DNA from: Spongospora subterranea
Taxonomy: Eukaryota > Endomyxa > Phytomyxea > Plasmodiophorida > Plasmodiophoridae
NCBI GenBank assembly: GCA_900404475.1
Contig: OUQQ01000219.1
Location: 1-29,323, forward strand
Length of the DNA: 29,323 nucleotides
Direction: 5' to 3'
In this document: positions 1 through 10,811 of the stretch, one piece after another
Layout: each line of letters starts with the position of its first letter
How positions within the stretch are numbered: the first letter of the stretch is position 1
Notes under the pieces: model-generated
What the model was told of the DNA's origin: nothing
Databases searched by the model: none
Seen by the model: the letters and a program-made list of their open reading frames with translations, nothing else
Made by a program: the position numbers and the translations under genes

Positions 1-939
1 ATATCCGTTTTAATCCACCTTCTTCATGAAACGGTGAAGGGTTTTCGCTGGAACATTGCATGCATGTTCGAGGGATCTTAAAGTCATTCGCTGACGCAAC
101 GGCACCTCTTTGATTTTGCTACACCGTTCATCGTAATTAGTGTGTATTACAGTAACAGGAGCAAAGAATCACGTTCGCATATGACTTTAGCAAACCTGTC
201 GAGAGTGCGTGTGAAATGATGAGATGAACGCGAGCATGAAACAATGAGAAGAATGATTTATCCTGCTAGCATAAGGGTCGGCTCTGCTAGCATCTTTACA
301 ATCAACGAACACAACGAAGGAGTGGACAGGTCCTCGCGGGAGCGATTACCGAAAACTGGTTTTCTGACGTTAGCGTCACCATGCTCTCGTTGAAAAGATG
401 GAGCAGTTAACATAGCGTCACCTGGAAGAATATAGAACAAAACGGATTCTTCTCCACAATTTCCATTTTCTATATTACGGTCTACGCAAAATGCCGGTGT
501 TGCTTTGCTTTCCTTTTGGTATTGTACATGTCCACGAAATTTTCACACATTTGATTCTATCCATTCCCCGGATTTATATCTCATATGAAATTCCAAGCTG
601 AAAGCAGCACACCCATGGCGAAAGCCGACGACGTCCAGTGGATAGTACCAAGGTTTTGGGATCTCCGGACAGAATCGGTGATTGCCCGTTTCCTAAATAA
701 AAAGCGCTGTCACCTGGCGAGGCACGAATTTTCAAATATAATCAACAAGGCGTGATTGAGATTTGGCTTCAGGAGCAGCAATCAAGGGAAACCACATCGA
801 TTGACTTGCTCGTCGTGTTGAGAAAAGTTGGTCGAGTTCACCGTGACTGTTGCGCAGCCTATCAAAGACTGCCTCGATTGACGTTGCTGCTGTTACTCTG
901 CTGTTCGTGCATGTGAAACGAATCCACCATGCGAACGTA
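1..939. other. Upstream non-coding stretch
   Basis: No gene is recognised here. The longest open frames are short and show no family signature. One ATG-initiated 56-codon frame is listed separately at 585-755. The part nearest 940 presumably holds the promoter and 5' UTR of the ATRIP-like gene, but no specific element can be named. Confidence 0.5.
585..755 (+). CDS. Small ORF of unknown function, doubtful
   Basis: An ATG-started frame of 56 codons ending in TGA at 753-755. The product is basic and contains one Trp-rich patch (VQWIVPRFWDLR). I recognise no family, signal peptide or membrane segment. It lies about 185 bases upstream of the ATRIP-like start and could be an upstream ORF in that gene's leader, a remnant exon, or chance. 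Confidence 0.15.
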   Translation: MKFQAESSTPMAKADDVQWIVPRFWDLRTESVIARFLNKKRCHLARHEFSNIINKA

Positions 940-3900
940 ATGCATAACAGTTCAGCGTCGGGACCTGCTCAGCAACAGTGGGCGAAACGTCATCGGGATC
1001 AGCCCCCTGGTCCGGATGATGTCAAGCGACATTGCCCTTATCCCGATTCCCTGATCGGGCGCGAGTTGCACGCGGGAGCGGCGGCGGGCGGCCCGGTCAC
1101 CTACGACACGCCATCGCGTTTCGATGCCGAATTCGGAGATGATTTTTCTTCATCCGACTTGGATCGCATCATGGCACTTACAGACGCCGCTCTGAAAACT
1201 TCGGGACTTCCTCCACTTGAATATGCTGCTCCACCGGTCAGTTTGGTCGCTTTTACCTCTGATGGCAGCGAAAGTCGTTGCTTTCAAATTTTGAAATTTC
1301 ATCTTACTGTCTGTTCCATTTCACCCAGGACTCCTATTCGTTCTTGATCGCGGTTATCTCGGTTAACTACAGATCTTTGTTTCTGCATTGTTTTCCTCGC
1401 AATATGTATTTATATCGGTTTCTTCAGGCGTCTGGTCCTGTTCAATCGGGCCAGTCATCCAGAGGTGGTAATGCCAGCCTACAGGTACGCTGCTGCTTCT
1501 TTCAATCGCACGGTATCGTTTTATGAGGATCTTTTCTAAGCAATTTCATTCTTCGAAGGCACAACCTCATCCTTCGCCCTATCTTTCCGATGTCCGATAC
1601 CATTTTTTCTTCAGACACTTTTTTTACTCACAACGTTGTGTAGGCCCAGTCTGCTGCATTTCCTGTCTCAAACACAGCGCCGTTTGTCGTTCCGCAGACG
1701 CCAGTGTGTGATCCTGTCCGTCCCGCAACAGCCTTTCAGACACCCGGAAGCCTCGCTGATACCCAACGTTTTTCCAGTTCTGCAATAAGTAACGGTACCA
1801 GTTTACCATTACACACCGTTCTTCAAGTTTTTACGTTCATATACTCTTTACGACGATTGTCCGATGTCGTTCAGCTTGGTATAGGAGTTCCAGTTTGCCA
1901 AAATAATGAGGACGAAGTAAAACGGCTGCGATCGTCACTCATATCGTGTAGTCACGACCGCGCTCAGTTGCGCTTACAGCAAAAGAAGTTACAGGGGCAA
2001 ATTGCCGAAAAGGTGCGTTTTACTTCAACAATCTGCAGTCAATTTGATTTTTTTTAGTCTGGCGCCTTAACTATGCTACGTTCAAAACTAAATGCTACTG
2101 AGTCACAGGTAAACCCTCAGGCTTTTCATGATTGTCAATTCCTTTTGCGATATATCATCAACAGAACCAAAAATAGTTTCAGTGTGATGTTTTGCTTAAT
2201 TCGAAAACATAGTTTTTTGCTTAGTTTTAAGACATAAGATCTATACAAGGGGTATTCAATTCAAATTGTTTGCTTCAATCCATTTTTTTTGCTTCTTCAG
2301 TTTCATCAGCTGCGAACAGAGACGTCCTTACGGTTAGCTCAAGCATCTGAGGCGCACCGCGCGCAGCACGAACGCATGCGCGCACAAATCGATAGTCTAA
2401 ATGTGGAGCGGGAGGCAATTGTTGGCTTGAGCAGTTTGCTAGCTCAATTCAATGTGACATTAATGAATTTTTCATTCAGGAGCGGGAACTGGAAGAGATT
2501 GGCCGGAGCAATGAAAGCCTGACTCGTGTAAAAAAAATCACGTTGTTGTTTTTTTGATATGACACTAGCATGTTGCCCAGGCGCTGTCTGCAGAGCGTCA
2601 AGCTGCTCAGGTTTTGAAACGTCAACTGGCGGTAGTTTGCGAATCTCAGAATACCACGTATTGCCATTTGTACCTGAGCTGTAAGCGAAACGATTAATGT
2701 TGCGTGGTTTAGTCCTAAAGCGCTACTAACTTCTCCTGATGCGTGTCCCAAGTGTTCCAATGCCGGCTCGAGAATTCCAGGTAAATTCCAGGCTATTGCT
2801 TGTTTTTTTTACTGTACGTATATGATTGTCTGCGACAGCATCGATCATGAATCACTACGGAGCCACACCTGCTATCAAACAACCACTGCGAAACCAAGTT
2901 CATCTTGAATCGTATTCAATTTCCTCCAAAATACTGTAGGCAGATTAAATGCTTTCAAGCGTTTTTTGAACGGGCCTAATATATTCTCTAGGTCGACCGC
3001 GTTAGAAGACGGATTAGTTGACCTAATTCGCTCTCCCGATTGGTGTGATCTCATTGGGCCAAATGACGAAGGCGACGCTGAATCGACGTTGTCGCTTTTG
3101 CTTAATGATAGCTACCCATCCTACTGTGCGTTACCTGTTTTGAATCGTGTTATTGTTTCAGGGAAAGCCCCAATGTAAGTCTGCACTTGATTGGCTGGGA
3201 TGCTGCCCATAATATTGAACAGATTGCTACCTGCGCTAAAACTGTTGCATACGCTTGTAACATCGAGCGGTTTGTGTCGTTCTGCCTTGCTCGGTGAAAA
3301 GTCTCCTGTAGCGAATCCCAGGCATGTCATAATGTCGCGTATAATGGATACGTTACCGGTTGTTGCGAACCCTTTTTGGACAAAACCCGGATCCTGTCTG
3401 GTCGTTCCTTCGTCTTTCCGTGACCACGTTGAGCAATCTTCAAATTTCACGAAGTATGTTCGAATTGTAGATGCCTTATGAACCTTGCTGTGATAAGGCC
3501 CTTTTTGATTTCATTTTTATTCGTGGATTAGCTACAGTACGCAACAAGAGACGAATACATTCTCAAGTTCCATTGTGCACTGTCCAGAGCTTGTTGATGC
3601 ACTGTTCAATCTTATGGATCATCGCTCCTCATTACAAGACGTGGATCAGTATACGCTGCTAATAATCTTAACACTTGCGCAGCAATGCGACTCTGCTCAA
3701 ATTCGCCGGTATTATTAGACATTTCACCTTTCGATGTTCCCAGTTTTCAGATATCGTTCAAGATTCCCGTTTTTTATCAAATTTGATAGAACCTGTTGTT
3801 GATATCTGAAATTACAGCTTTGGAGTTCTGCTGACTTCTGGCGCAATCCCTCGTCAATTATTCAATCCGGAAACCAGCGGTCTTTGCCGCTCGCTGCTGT

Positions 3901-4775
3901 TGCGATTATTGACCGTTTTGATGCATTCGGCAAACGATCTTCAGGCGCTAGTTGACTATGGCAATGGTGGGAATTCCGACTTTCCCGCTCTGATGCATTA
4001 CATTCAACTGTGCTTCACTTATGTCGGCCATGGTATCGATACCAAAGAGCAGGTGACTTTGCAATATACAAAATTCTGTTTACGTTTTCTCTTGTCAGAT
4101 TTTCATGTCTTATGAATGGTTTTTTTTGCGCTGTTATGGAATATGTTGATCAATTCTGATTTCTGACCCGGACAGCAATGACTCGTTATTCTGTTGATTC
4201 TTTTTTTCGCTTAGTCATTTGGTGTTCGTATGGCAGCCGTGGACCTTATTGGTCATATTGTTGGATCTTTTGGAAACAGAGGTATTACGGCTGTATCCCT
4301 TGACCCGATTGCTTCGATGGAGGCTGGCGCCGCTGTGGAATATCAAATTTTGCCGCGATTGGCGTTGATGATGACTGCAGAATTGGATCGATATATTCAT
4401 GAGCCTATAGCGAAGTCAGAGGGAGCGTGAGTGGTCAATTTGTTTTGTTCGGTTTCCAAAATATGTTGACGCCTCTTATGCTGGATTCACGAATCGTTCT
4501 TATTTTCTTTTAGGATGGCATTGATTTATAAGGGCCTGTTGCTAAACGAGGCTCTGATCCCATTCGTTAGCGTCTCTTGGCAAGTGGTTGGTTATCGGCT
4601 AGTTTTCTTGAGTCTCCTGACCCGCTTGATGCAAGTACCAAATGCTGATCTGGCCGATCATGCTGGTGCAATCCGATCGGAACTTCTTCGCCTCGGCTGT
4701 CTCGATGTGCTACATGACCCTGGGGAAAGTACCAGTCAGGATCCAACAGCTATGTCAGACCTCGTAATGGCGTAG
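940..4775 (+). CDS. ATRIP: ATRIP-like DNA-damage checkpoint protein, 14 exons
   Basis: In animals and yeast ATRIP (Ddc2/Rad26) brings the ATR kinase to RPA-coated single-stranded DNA. Inferred exons: 940-1236, 1428-1484, 1644-2012, 2058-2108, 2301-2420, 2480-2527, 2581-2680, 2721-2780, 3006-3174, 3223-3453, 3538-3708, 3818-4052, 4215-4426, 4514-4775. All phases agree; the sum is 2382 nt, or 793 residues, close to human ATRIP. Near residues 64-80 is an acidic patch (FDAEFGDDFSSSDLDRIMAL) like the RPA70N-binding region. Exons 3-7 encode a coiled coil starting EDEVKRLRSSL, resembling the human EIKILRDSL segment. Exons 9-14 are helical and Leu-rich, as in the ATRIP C-terminal repeats. Exons 7-9 are the least certain; exon 9 could start at 2992, and 1829-1876 could be a further 48-nt in-frame intron. 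Identity rests on motif order and length, since this family diverges fast. Confidence 0.72.
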
Positions 4776-5887
4776 ATTTCCGAAATACCTTTGCTTCTGT
4801 ATTTGGTTTTTGCACTTCCTGTCATATTCACTCCCAGCCGGTTACTTTATTTTGTGGTATCAAAAAGTGAACGGCGATATTGGTACTCATCAACACAACG
4901 ACCGTGTCAATTCTCCAGCTCATTTCCAGCATGTATATCTGTCAAAAGCGAAGTCCATTACGTAGAGATTATATTTATTGCCATCCGATTTGGAATGCAG
5001 CCTCGTACGTAAGCTGTTCAAAAAGGCAGTCTTGATTGTTTTCATAATAAACCCAACCTTACGCACACCGTCAAATACAGAAAAGAATAAGTATCCTGTA
5101 ATGCACCATTTTTGTTGGTATGGGTTCGGAGTGCCAAATTCAGATAACCCACGTTGATCTGGTTCAATCGAGGAGCCAGGGCAATGAAATCTCAACAATA
5201 CTTTCGCAGTAAGTTTGACAGCAACTCTTTACATCTTATTGTACTTCCATGTGTATGTTCATTTCTCCATCAACACATCCCGTGCATTAACTTTGTACAG
5301 CAAAAGGGAACGAAAATTGCGACAACTGCATTCCCATGTAAGAATAATTCCCATCAAAGTCTAATTTCATAACATCCTTGTAAACTGGTGGGAGGTTTTG
5401 TAAAAACATCATTGCGACATCACGAGTTTCCGAACTTTTAAACTTGTACAAAACAGTCTGGCAAAATGTCAATAATGATTTCCATCGCCTGATTTTGAGT
5501 CGACAGTTATCGCGGGAGGTTGGGCTCAATATGGTGCTGCGTGGCACGCTCGTACGCTCTAAAGCTTGCATCTAAACATGTTCGTATCTGATTGCTACGT
5601 TGAAATGCAAGCGACCGAACATACGAGAGTGCATTCCACAAGAGTACAATCAAACATGGCATATCAGAAACGACTTCCTCCTCAGCAAAAACATCTGATA
5701 AGTTAAGTTCAGATGCAAACGTAGCGCAAATCACATGATCAATGAGCATTGTCGTGGCACCGTCGGTTGGATATACAAGAAGACGGTCAGGCGGTGGACG
5801 GCAACATCGTCAGAGGAACTCAAGGCGTCCTTGATTACTCTAGCGTGATCTGATGCATGTTCACCTCAAAGACTAACCTCCACCTGA
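4776..5887. other. Unassigned intergenic DNA with weak minus-strand frames
   Basis: After the ATRIP-like stop there is no recognised gene. Two overlapping minus-strand open frames (5507-5749 and 5287-5571) could be read as one interrupted coding stretch, because one ends where the other is open, but neither shows a motif I can name. They may be a decayed mobile-element gene. Confidence 0.35.
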
Positions 5888-6154
5888 CTCGTTTCCCATG
5901 CGTCACCAGAGATCGCCGTTCAGGCAAAAACAGCCTCCCGTTCCAATTTACAAGAACGACACGAGAAACTCATCTTCTGGATTTTTCCAACCGCTTCCGG
6001 TTTCACCCTGTTGATTATAGGCGTCCTGCTGCTCATCTCGACAAACTGTCTTGACACCATCGACCCATTTGGATTTTCTAGTTCAACCCGGCCGAAAGTC
6101 GAGCGCTGCTGTGTCATGGCCAGTCGTCGCAACGCGGCTACGGAAGTGCTGTAG
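5888..6154 (+). CDS. Possible exon or ORF with one membrane segment
   Basis: An 88-codon open frame between in-frame stops at 5885 and 6152. It has no internal start near its 5' end, so if real it would be a downstream exon; an AG acceptor at about 5910 is possible. It encodes a basic stretch, then about 23 hydrophobic residues (core GFTLLIIGVLLLIS), then a polar, Cys-containing tail. The pattern fits a single-pass membrane protein, but no family is recognised and no matching upstream exon was found. It may be chance. Confidence 0.25.
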   Translation, partial: LVSHASPEIAVQAKTASRSNLQERHEKLIFWIFPTASGFTLLIIGVLLLISTNCLDTIDPFGFSSSTRPKVERCCVMASRRNAATEVL

Positions 6155-6291
6155 CTTTACCCGTCGAAAGCGGAACCAGTTTGGATTAATCCTGGGGACG
6201 GCACCGTTGGGCACCATTTGACGGAAGTTGTTCATTTTCCAATTAACTCGCTTTCGTTGTCGTTGTTGTTTTTTCAGATTCCTGTGTTAAA

Positions 6292-6417
6292 ATGGGTCTG
6301 TTCAGCAGTGTGAAGAAGTTGCTGGTCTGTTTCGCCTGCCTGTATTGCTGCAACGCATGCTGCTGTGACGACGGGGACGATCGCCGTCGTCGCGGCGATC
6401 GCCATCATTGCCATTAA
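6292..6417 (+). CDS. Tiny Cys-rich peptide with a myristoylation-type start
   Basis: A 41-codon frame begins at ATG 6292 and ends at TAA 6415-6417. The N-terminus MGLFSS fits the Gly2/Ser6 N-myristoylation pattern and is followed by Lys-Lys and a hydrophobic run with eight Cys in about 14 residues, a layout suited to palmitoylation. The tail is acidic, then Arg/His-rich. A strong T-tract plus AG lies at 6269-6278, 13 bases before the ATG, so a 5' UTR intron could end here. Without homologues or transcripts it stays a candidate. No neighbouring gene explains it. Confidence 0.35.
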   Translation: MGLFSSVKKLLVCFACLYCCNACCCDDGDDRRRRGDRHHCH

Positions 6418-8160
6418 CAAATCTCCACCGCTACGCAAGCTGCGACCAACAACGCATTGCCGCCCAACTCGCGTTCGAATCCCTGACGCTGCTCCATGGA
6501 TATATATAAAACATGCACAACCTTGGCCGCATTCTTGTTGTGGCGTCAACAAAGATTTAACAAAACCGCAGAAATCCGTTCATCTCTGGTTGCCAATGCA
6601 GGTCTCTAGAATATGTGGCGCAGAGACAAACTATCCCTCGTAATGCCAGAGATATCAGCACCATTACCGTAATATTGTAGTAGAAAGCGATTAGCGTTTG
6701 GTTCCCACAAAACTCATTCCGACCAATCATTGTGTTAGCAAACCAATGCCGTATCCAGGCGTAATCTGAACAGCCCCTCTATATAATCACCCATTGTGGT
6801 TTTAATAAACTCATTACGGTACAGTGAAAACTCACATTCGATCAGCGTATGTTCGCGGCCGAATCGCCACTCGTTTTGCAGTTTCCAACCAAATCGGCCT
6901 GACCAACAACGCCGTCCATTGAGCGAGAGCAAGGCGAACAAGGACAGGCGATTGACATGTCGCAGCAGGTGCAGGTTAGCGTCGGGTCCAAGGAATGGGG
7001 TCGTTCTCGAGCTCGGTGCCGACCAGACCACCGTCCTGGTGGCCGTACAAACCACTTTATTCCGCAATTGACACTGAACAACAATTTTCTTCGGGAGAAC
7101 GTCCGCCTTCCATCGTTCGGCGTTCCATAATGCACCGTGTGGTCATCCCGCGACCTCTCAGCATCGCTTCGGGAACCAGCGCCATGTCTGCGACCGCCAT
7201 CTATGGTCCCGACGTTGAAGGGTTGCACGCTCTTAAAGGTGACAACATCTTAACCCAGGCCAGTTCACGGTTAGCCCTTGCCTGAACTCATGATCGTGTT
7301 CGAGCATCTCCTGTAACTCGTGCCAGATCTCGAACGTTTTTCATGTTATTGTTTTCGGACGTGGCCACAGCGGGTAGACTCAACCTGAAACACTTTCGAC
7401 TTGGAGACGCTCTGAATGATGAAGCTATCGGTAAATCTAGCCAGCGATCAATCTCTCGTAATCAACATGGCAGAACAGCGCGCGTGGAAAATTCTCGAAC
7501 AGGATGACGATATCAGACCATTGCCTGGTTGAGGTATTCGAAGAGGGACACGAGGGCGCCGGGTTGGCGTTCTGACCCGCCCGGTATCGTAATTGACGTT
7601 GAATCGGGACGTGTCGCTGTACGATGTCCAGTTCTGTGGTCGCCAACCGCAGCCGGACGATCCCAGATGTTTCGCGGAGGAGTGGCGGCACGTCGCGGAT
7701 GGCCATGATGTTTTCGTTTTGTCGATGAACAACACGAAACTTCTGAGCGTCAAACCTGTCGCCGCCGTATGGGGAGGGTCTGACTAACGAATGGGGGGTT
7801 TACACGAAAACGCGGCAAGAGCAACAAACCCTCGAACATCGTCGCGTCGAATTCCTCTGTTGTCGTCTCGCTCGCTCGCTGCGGATGGCACGGTTGGCCC
7901 ATGTTTCAATGAATACGAGCAGCGTCGCCATTCTCTGCAGTAATACGGTCATGGTCGAACAAGCTGTGCAATGTCAGGTCTCGTGTTCCCCGAGACGTGC
8001 AGAGGAGCGGCCATCTGAAGTGAGCGATGCGATCGCAAACGAAACGACCAACCGTTATTTCTGGCAGTGCGTCCTATGAACCGGCAGCGATAGGAACAGC
8101 TACTCCCTGAAACTTGATCTTGACGGTTCCTTGAACTTGCCGACCAAGTAGACAGCCATC
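6418..8160. other. Unassigned DNA, probably decayed repeats
   Basis: Both strands hold overlapping frames of 60-130 codons, but none shows a recognisable domain and none joins cleanly by GT-AG splicing. A stretch at about 6995-7068 reads VVLELGADQTTVLVAV, faintly like an actin-family phosphate-binding strand, but the flanks do not follow that family. The stretch sits upstream of clear retroelement remnants and may be part of the same decayed block. Confidence 0.3.
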
Positions 8161-8387
8161 ACAGCTTGCTCGATGCCAAAGTCGACGTTATCCTCCTGTT
8201 TATCAAGAATTTTGAAATTTCATAGCAGCTTCTTGAACTTGATGGGTATATTGATAAGAATCCAAGTTCCCGTTATGATTCGGCGGCGCTTATCGTGTCC
8301 GATAATGGTAGTAATAAAGTATCCCCTTTGTATTGACACAAAAAAAAAATCGAACAAGTTTTCCCACCCTACTTATGGCCGTTAATT

Positions 8388-9020
8388 CATATCGATGTGA
8401 TCGAAAAAGATGACGAATCTTTGTTCCTGTTTGACGCCTTCAATGGGCACTGGCAGGTCCCATTACACTCAGATTCGCAAGTGGCTGTTCTTTGATGACT
8501 CACGAGGCTGTGTTCACGCCTCAAAGGGCGAGGGATTGTGGAGTCTGTTTTCGTATTTCAGGCCGTGATGCAAGAGGTTCTCGGTTTATGATCTTCTGCC
8601 TACATTATCACGATTGCAAGAACTCAATGTCAGATGTGATCTAGACAAGTACAGTATCAACTTTTTTAAGAGAAGTAAATTCGACTGGTCTTGTTATCTC
8701 TCAGAAGGGTATTATGTTCGATTCAAAGCGTGTTGAAGAATATGCCAATACGTCGAACAACTGTCGAACTGCAACAAATCGTGTGTGCTCTTGATTGGAT
8801 GCGAAATAGTATTCCTCGGTACACCGAATTAACTAATCCTCTTAAGGAATTACCTCTAGGTGTTCAAAAGATTATTACCAGTACCAAAAGGTCTTTGCTG
8901 AAACGATTTTATTATCTGATATTGGTTGGGATTGTGTTCATTCAGATCGTTTCAAAAAAATCCGATGCGATCGTCGTGTGGAGATCAGGAGATCAGCAAT
9001 GGATTAAGAGTCCCATCTGA
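8388..9020 (+). pseudogene. Ty3/gypsy reverse transcriptase remnant
   Basis: Shifting frames encode successive pieces of a Ty3/gypsy polymerase. From 8388 the read is HIDVIEKDDESLFLFDAFNG then HWQVPLHSDSQ, the conserved RT stretch around the first catalytic Asp. It breaks at TGA TGA near 8494. FQAVMQEVLGL follows at about 8558. From about 8697 comes a segment with GIMFDSKRVEEYA, and then, after another frameshift, TTVELQQIVCALDWMRNSIP and TELTNPLKELPLG, typical of the thumb/connection region before RNase H. The YxDD catalytic motif is not seen intact. Several stops and at least three frame changes show it is dead. It lies upstream of the integrase remnant of what was probably the same element. 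Confidence 0.85.
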
Positions 9021-9042
9021 CCAGCTCAGCCCCACAGCTACA

Positions 9043-9640
9043 ATGGACACCACATCCTCGTCGTCGAACAGCAGCCGCCGCCAGAGTCTGTCCATAGGGT
9101 TCAAGCTTAGCGGCCGCTGTATCTACACATCGTGGCGATTCGCCATGATGACGCTATTGACAACCCTCAAACTGGAATTACGTGGACAAGGGCGATGACC
9201 ACATCTGGAAGTGCCGAACCTCCTCGATCTCCTTCATCCGCTTTCCTAAGAGCTCAATCAGCAATGTCGCCATGAAGAAAGTCAAAACTATGTTGGCGAT
9301 GATGCGGAACGTTGAAATGGGTCAACTAACGTTAATCAAAAGCTTTGCGAATGATCCTGCAGGTGCCTGGGAGGCGTTATCGACAAAGTACACAGGATCA
9401 ACGAATCAAGACATGGCGACATTGCTGATTGAGCTCTTCGGAAAGAGGCTAATGGAGAATCCAGCCGTGGAGGACGCAAAGACCCACTTTAAGTCAATGA
9501 CAGATCTGAACTTGCGTCTGAAGGAGATCGAGGAGGATCGGCACTTCCAGATGTGGTCATCGCTGTTCTCATGTGTATGTCATTACCGAACGCCTGTCGG
9601 GACCTGCTACCCCGAGGTCGCAGACCATCGACTATCCGGT
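9043..9640 (+). pseudogene. Ty1/copia gag remnant inserted in gypsy pol
   Basis: ATG 9043 opens a Ser-rich start followed by GFKLSGRCIYTSWRFAMMTL, the N-terminal signature of copia Gag (normally L-x-G-x-N-Y-x-x-W). A shift near 9190 coincides with an inverted repeat arm. The middle of Gag then reads GAWEALSTKYTGSTNQDMAT, LLIELFGKRLMENPAVEDA and LKEIEED. After a further shift near 9545 the end reads DVVIAVLMCMSLPNACRDLL, the usual ..SLP.. close of the domain, and then stops at about 9640. No protease, integrase or RT of copia type follows. The fragment separates the gypsy RT remnant from the gypsy integrase remnant, so it looks like a nested or recombined insertion. Confidence 0.8.
9192..9563. 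repeat. Inverted duplication within copia gag, outer pair
   Basis: Bases 9192-9236 are the reverse complement of 9519-9563 with one mismatch in 45. The downstream arm is in its natural gag context. The upstream arm sits where the gag frame is broken, so it is probably the inverted copy. The spacer is 282 bases of gag. Confidence 0.9.
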
Positions 9641-9729
9641 GACGGTTCATCATTGAAAGTGTTTTGGGTTCTGAGGTCGCACAGAAAACTTTCAATGATG
9701 AACCGTCACCGGATAGTCGATGGTCTGCG
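9619..9729. repeat. Perfect 42-bp inverted repeat, fold-back hairpin
   Basis: Bases 9619-9660 and 9688-9729 are perfect reverse complements over 42 bases with a 27-base loop. Similarity continues outward with mismatches for about seven more bases. It lies just beyond the gag stop, between copia and gypsy sequence. The transcript would form a stable hairpin; no terminator or small-RNA role is claimed. Confidence 0.93.
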
Positions 9730-9769
9730 AATTCGGGTTATGGGCCATGCGGCTAAGTGCAAATGCACT

Positions 9770-10120
9770 GCAATACCAATCGGGGAGGTAGTGTTATCCC
9801 TGGACCATTTGGCCGTGCCATTCATCCATCACAATGCAACGAAGTAATTCATTCTGATTTCATATGGGACATTCTAACTCCAAAGGATTCCAACATATTG
9901 GTTATACGAGACGATCTGTCAGCATATGTAGACTTCTTTCTCTGTCTGGAGGGAACTGCAGCTTTTGTGGCGGAGTCTCTATTTGGTTGGTTTACTAGGT
10001 ATAGAATTGATTTTACCTGGGTCTAGGATCGAGGATCGCATTTCTTGAACAATGTTCTTGAGGAACTATGTCTTTCATTACATTTTTTTACAAAGGGACG
10101 TCCTTACCTTTCAAACCACC
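9770..10120 (+). pseudogene. Ty3/gypsy integrase remnant
   Basis: From about 9770 the frame reads a linker like that before gypsy integrase cores (GGSVIPGPFGRAIHPSQCNE), then VIHSDFIWDIL with the first catalytic Asp, DDLSAYVDFFLC, and VAESLFGWFTRYRIDFTWV. An in-frame TAG at 10024 follows, then DRGSHFLNNVLEEL, the second catalytic Asp region. The third acidic residue (the Glu of DDE) is not found because the homology ends by about 10120. In a live element this enzyme inserts the cDNA into the chromosome. The stop and truncation make it non-functional. It is probably the continuation of the RT remnant upstream. Confidence 0.87.
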
Positions 10121-10811
10121 GAGGCGAAGGACGGCAACCGGCGCGGTGACCTGATGACCGAAGGCGAAACCCGGTCGCGTAGGGTTGGCTGGCAAGGGGA
10201 CTTTATGTTGACTGATCAACCATCCCTGGTTGTCATCGCACCAAGAATTGAGATTCGAGGTGCAGATGGAGCGAGCAGTTGAAAGCGTGCCATCGTCTCT
10301 TCAAGACATGACCTGCCTCATTATCAACGCCATCGTACCGATGGCTTGTCGAAGCTCCAGCAGCTCGGATACAAGAACAGCAAGGTAGATGACTAAAGGC
10401 AACGACAGATGTGAATGAAGTCGGCGATTAAAAACATCGACTTGAGGACGGCCCAGGCCATTGATATGATGTCGTTGATAATGAGCCAGGCCATGTCTCG
10501 AAGAAACGGTGGCGCTGCTTTTCGCGATCAGCAATCCTTTGTCAACGCTTCTTCAAAGGCGCTGTGAGTTTCAGTCGTATCGATGCAATCTGGAACAAAC
10601 TCGGCCTCATCTTGTGCATCACGTCCAGAGGTCAACAGATCCAAACCTTCATCAGGAGAAGAGGCCATGGTAGCAAGAGCCGCGTCCGCAATCCTGGCAC
10701 ACTCCATGTACATGGGCCAATCACAGATATACTCCTTGATAATACGAGTGGTACGAAGCCAAGGTTGAGCCTGTTGACGATGGATTCGACAGACACAGTC
10801 CGCCGGATCGT
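10121..10811. other. Unassigned stretch downstream of the Rep fragment
   Basis: Minus-strand frames at 10528-10815 (95 codons, acidic) and 10301-10534 follow the Rep helicase fragment on its own strand. The first could hold its C-terminal tail after a frameshift, because Rep tails are poorly conserved, but no motif confirms this. No other gene is recognised. Confidence 0.35.

Noticed and set aside
6466..6505. Possible tRNA 3' half (TTCGAATC followed by an acceptor-like end)
   Set aside because: The T-stem bases do not pair and no matching 5' acceptor stem (GGAGCAG-like) or D-loop lies 70-90 bases upstream.
6995..7285. Actin-related protein fragment suggested by VVLELGADQTTVLVAV
   Set aside because: Only one short strand resembles the family; neighbouring frames do not continue it and it cannot be spliced into a longer match.
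9489..9695. Minus-strand 68-codon ORF
   Set aside because: It lies across the perfect fold-back and antisense to copia gag; it repeats on the minus strand the words NRHRIVDGLR seen on the plus strand because of the inverted repeat.
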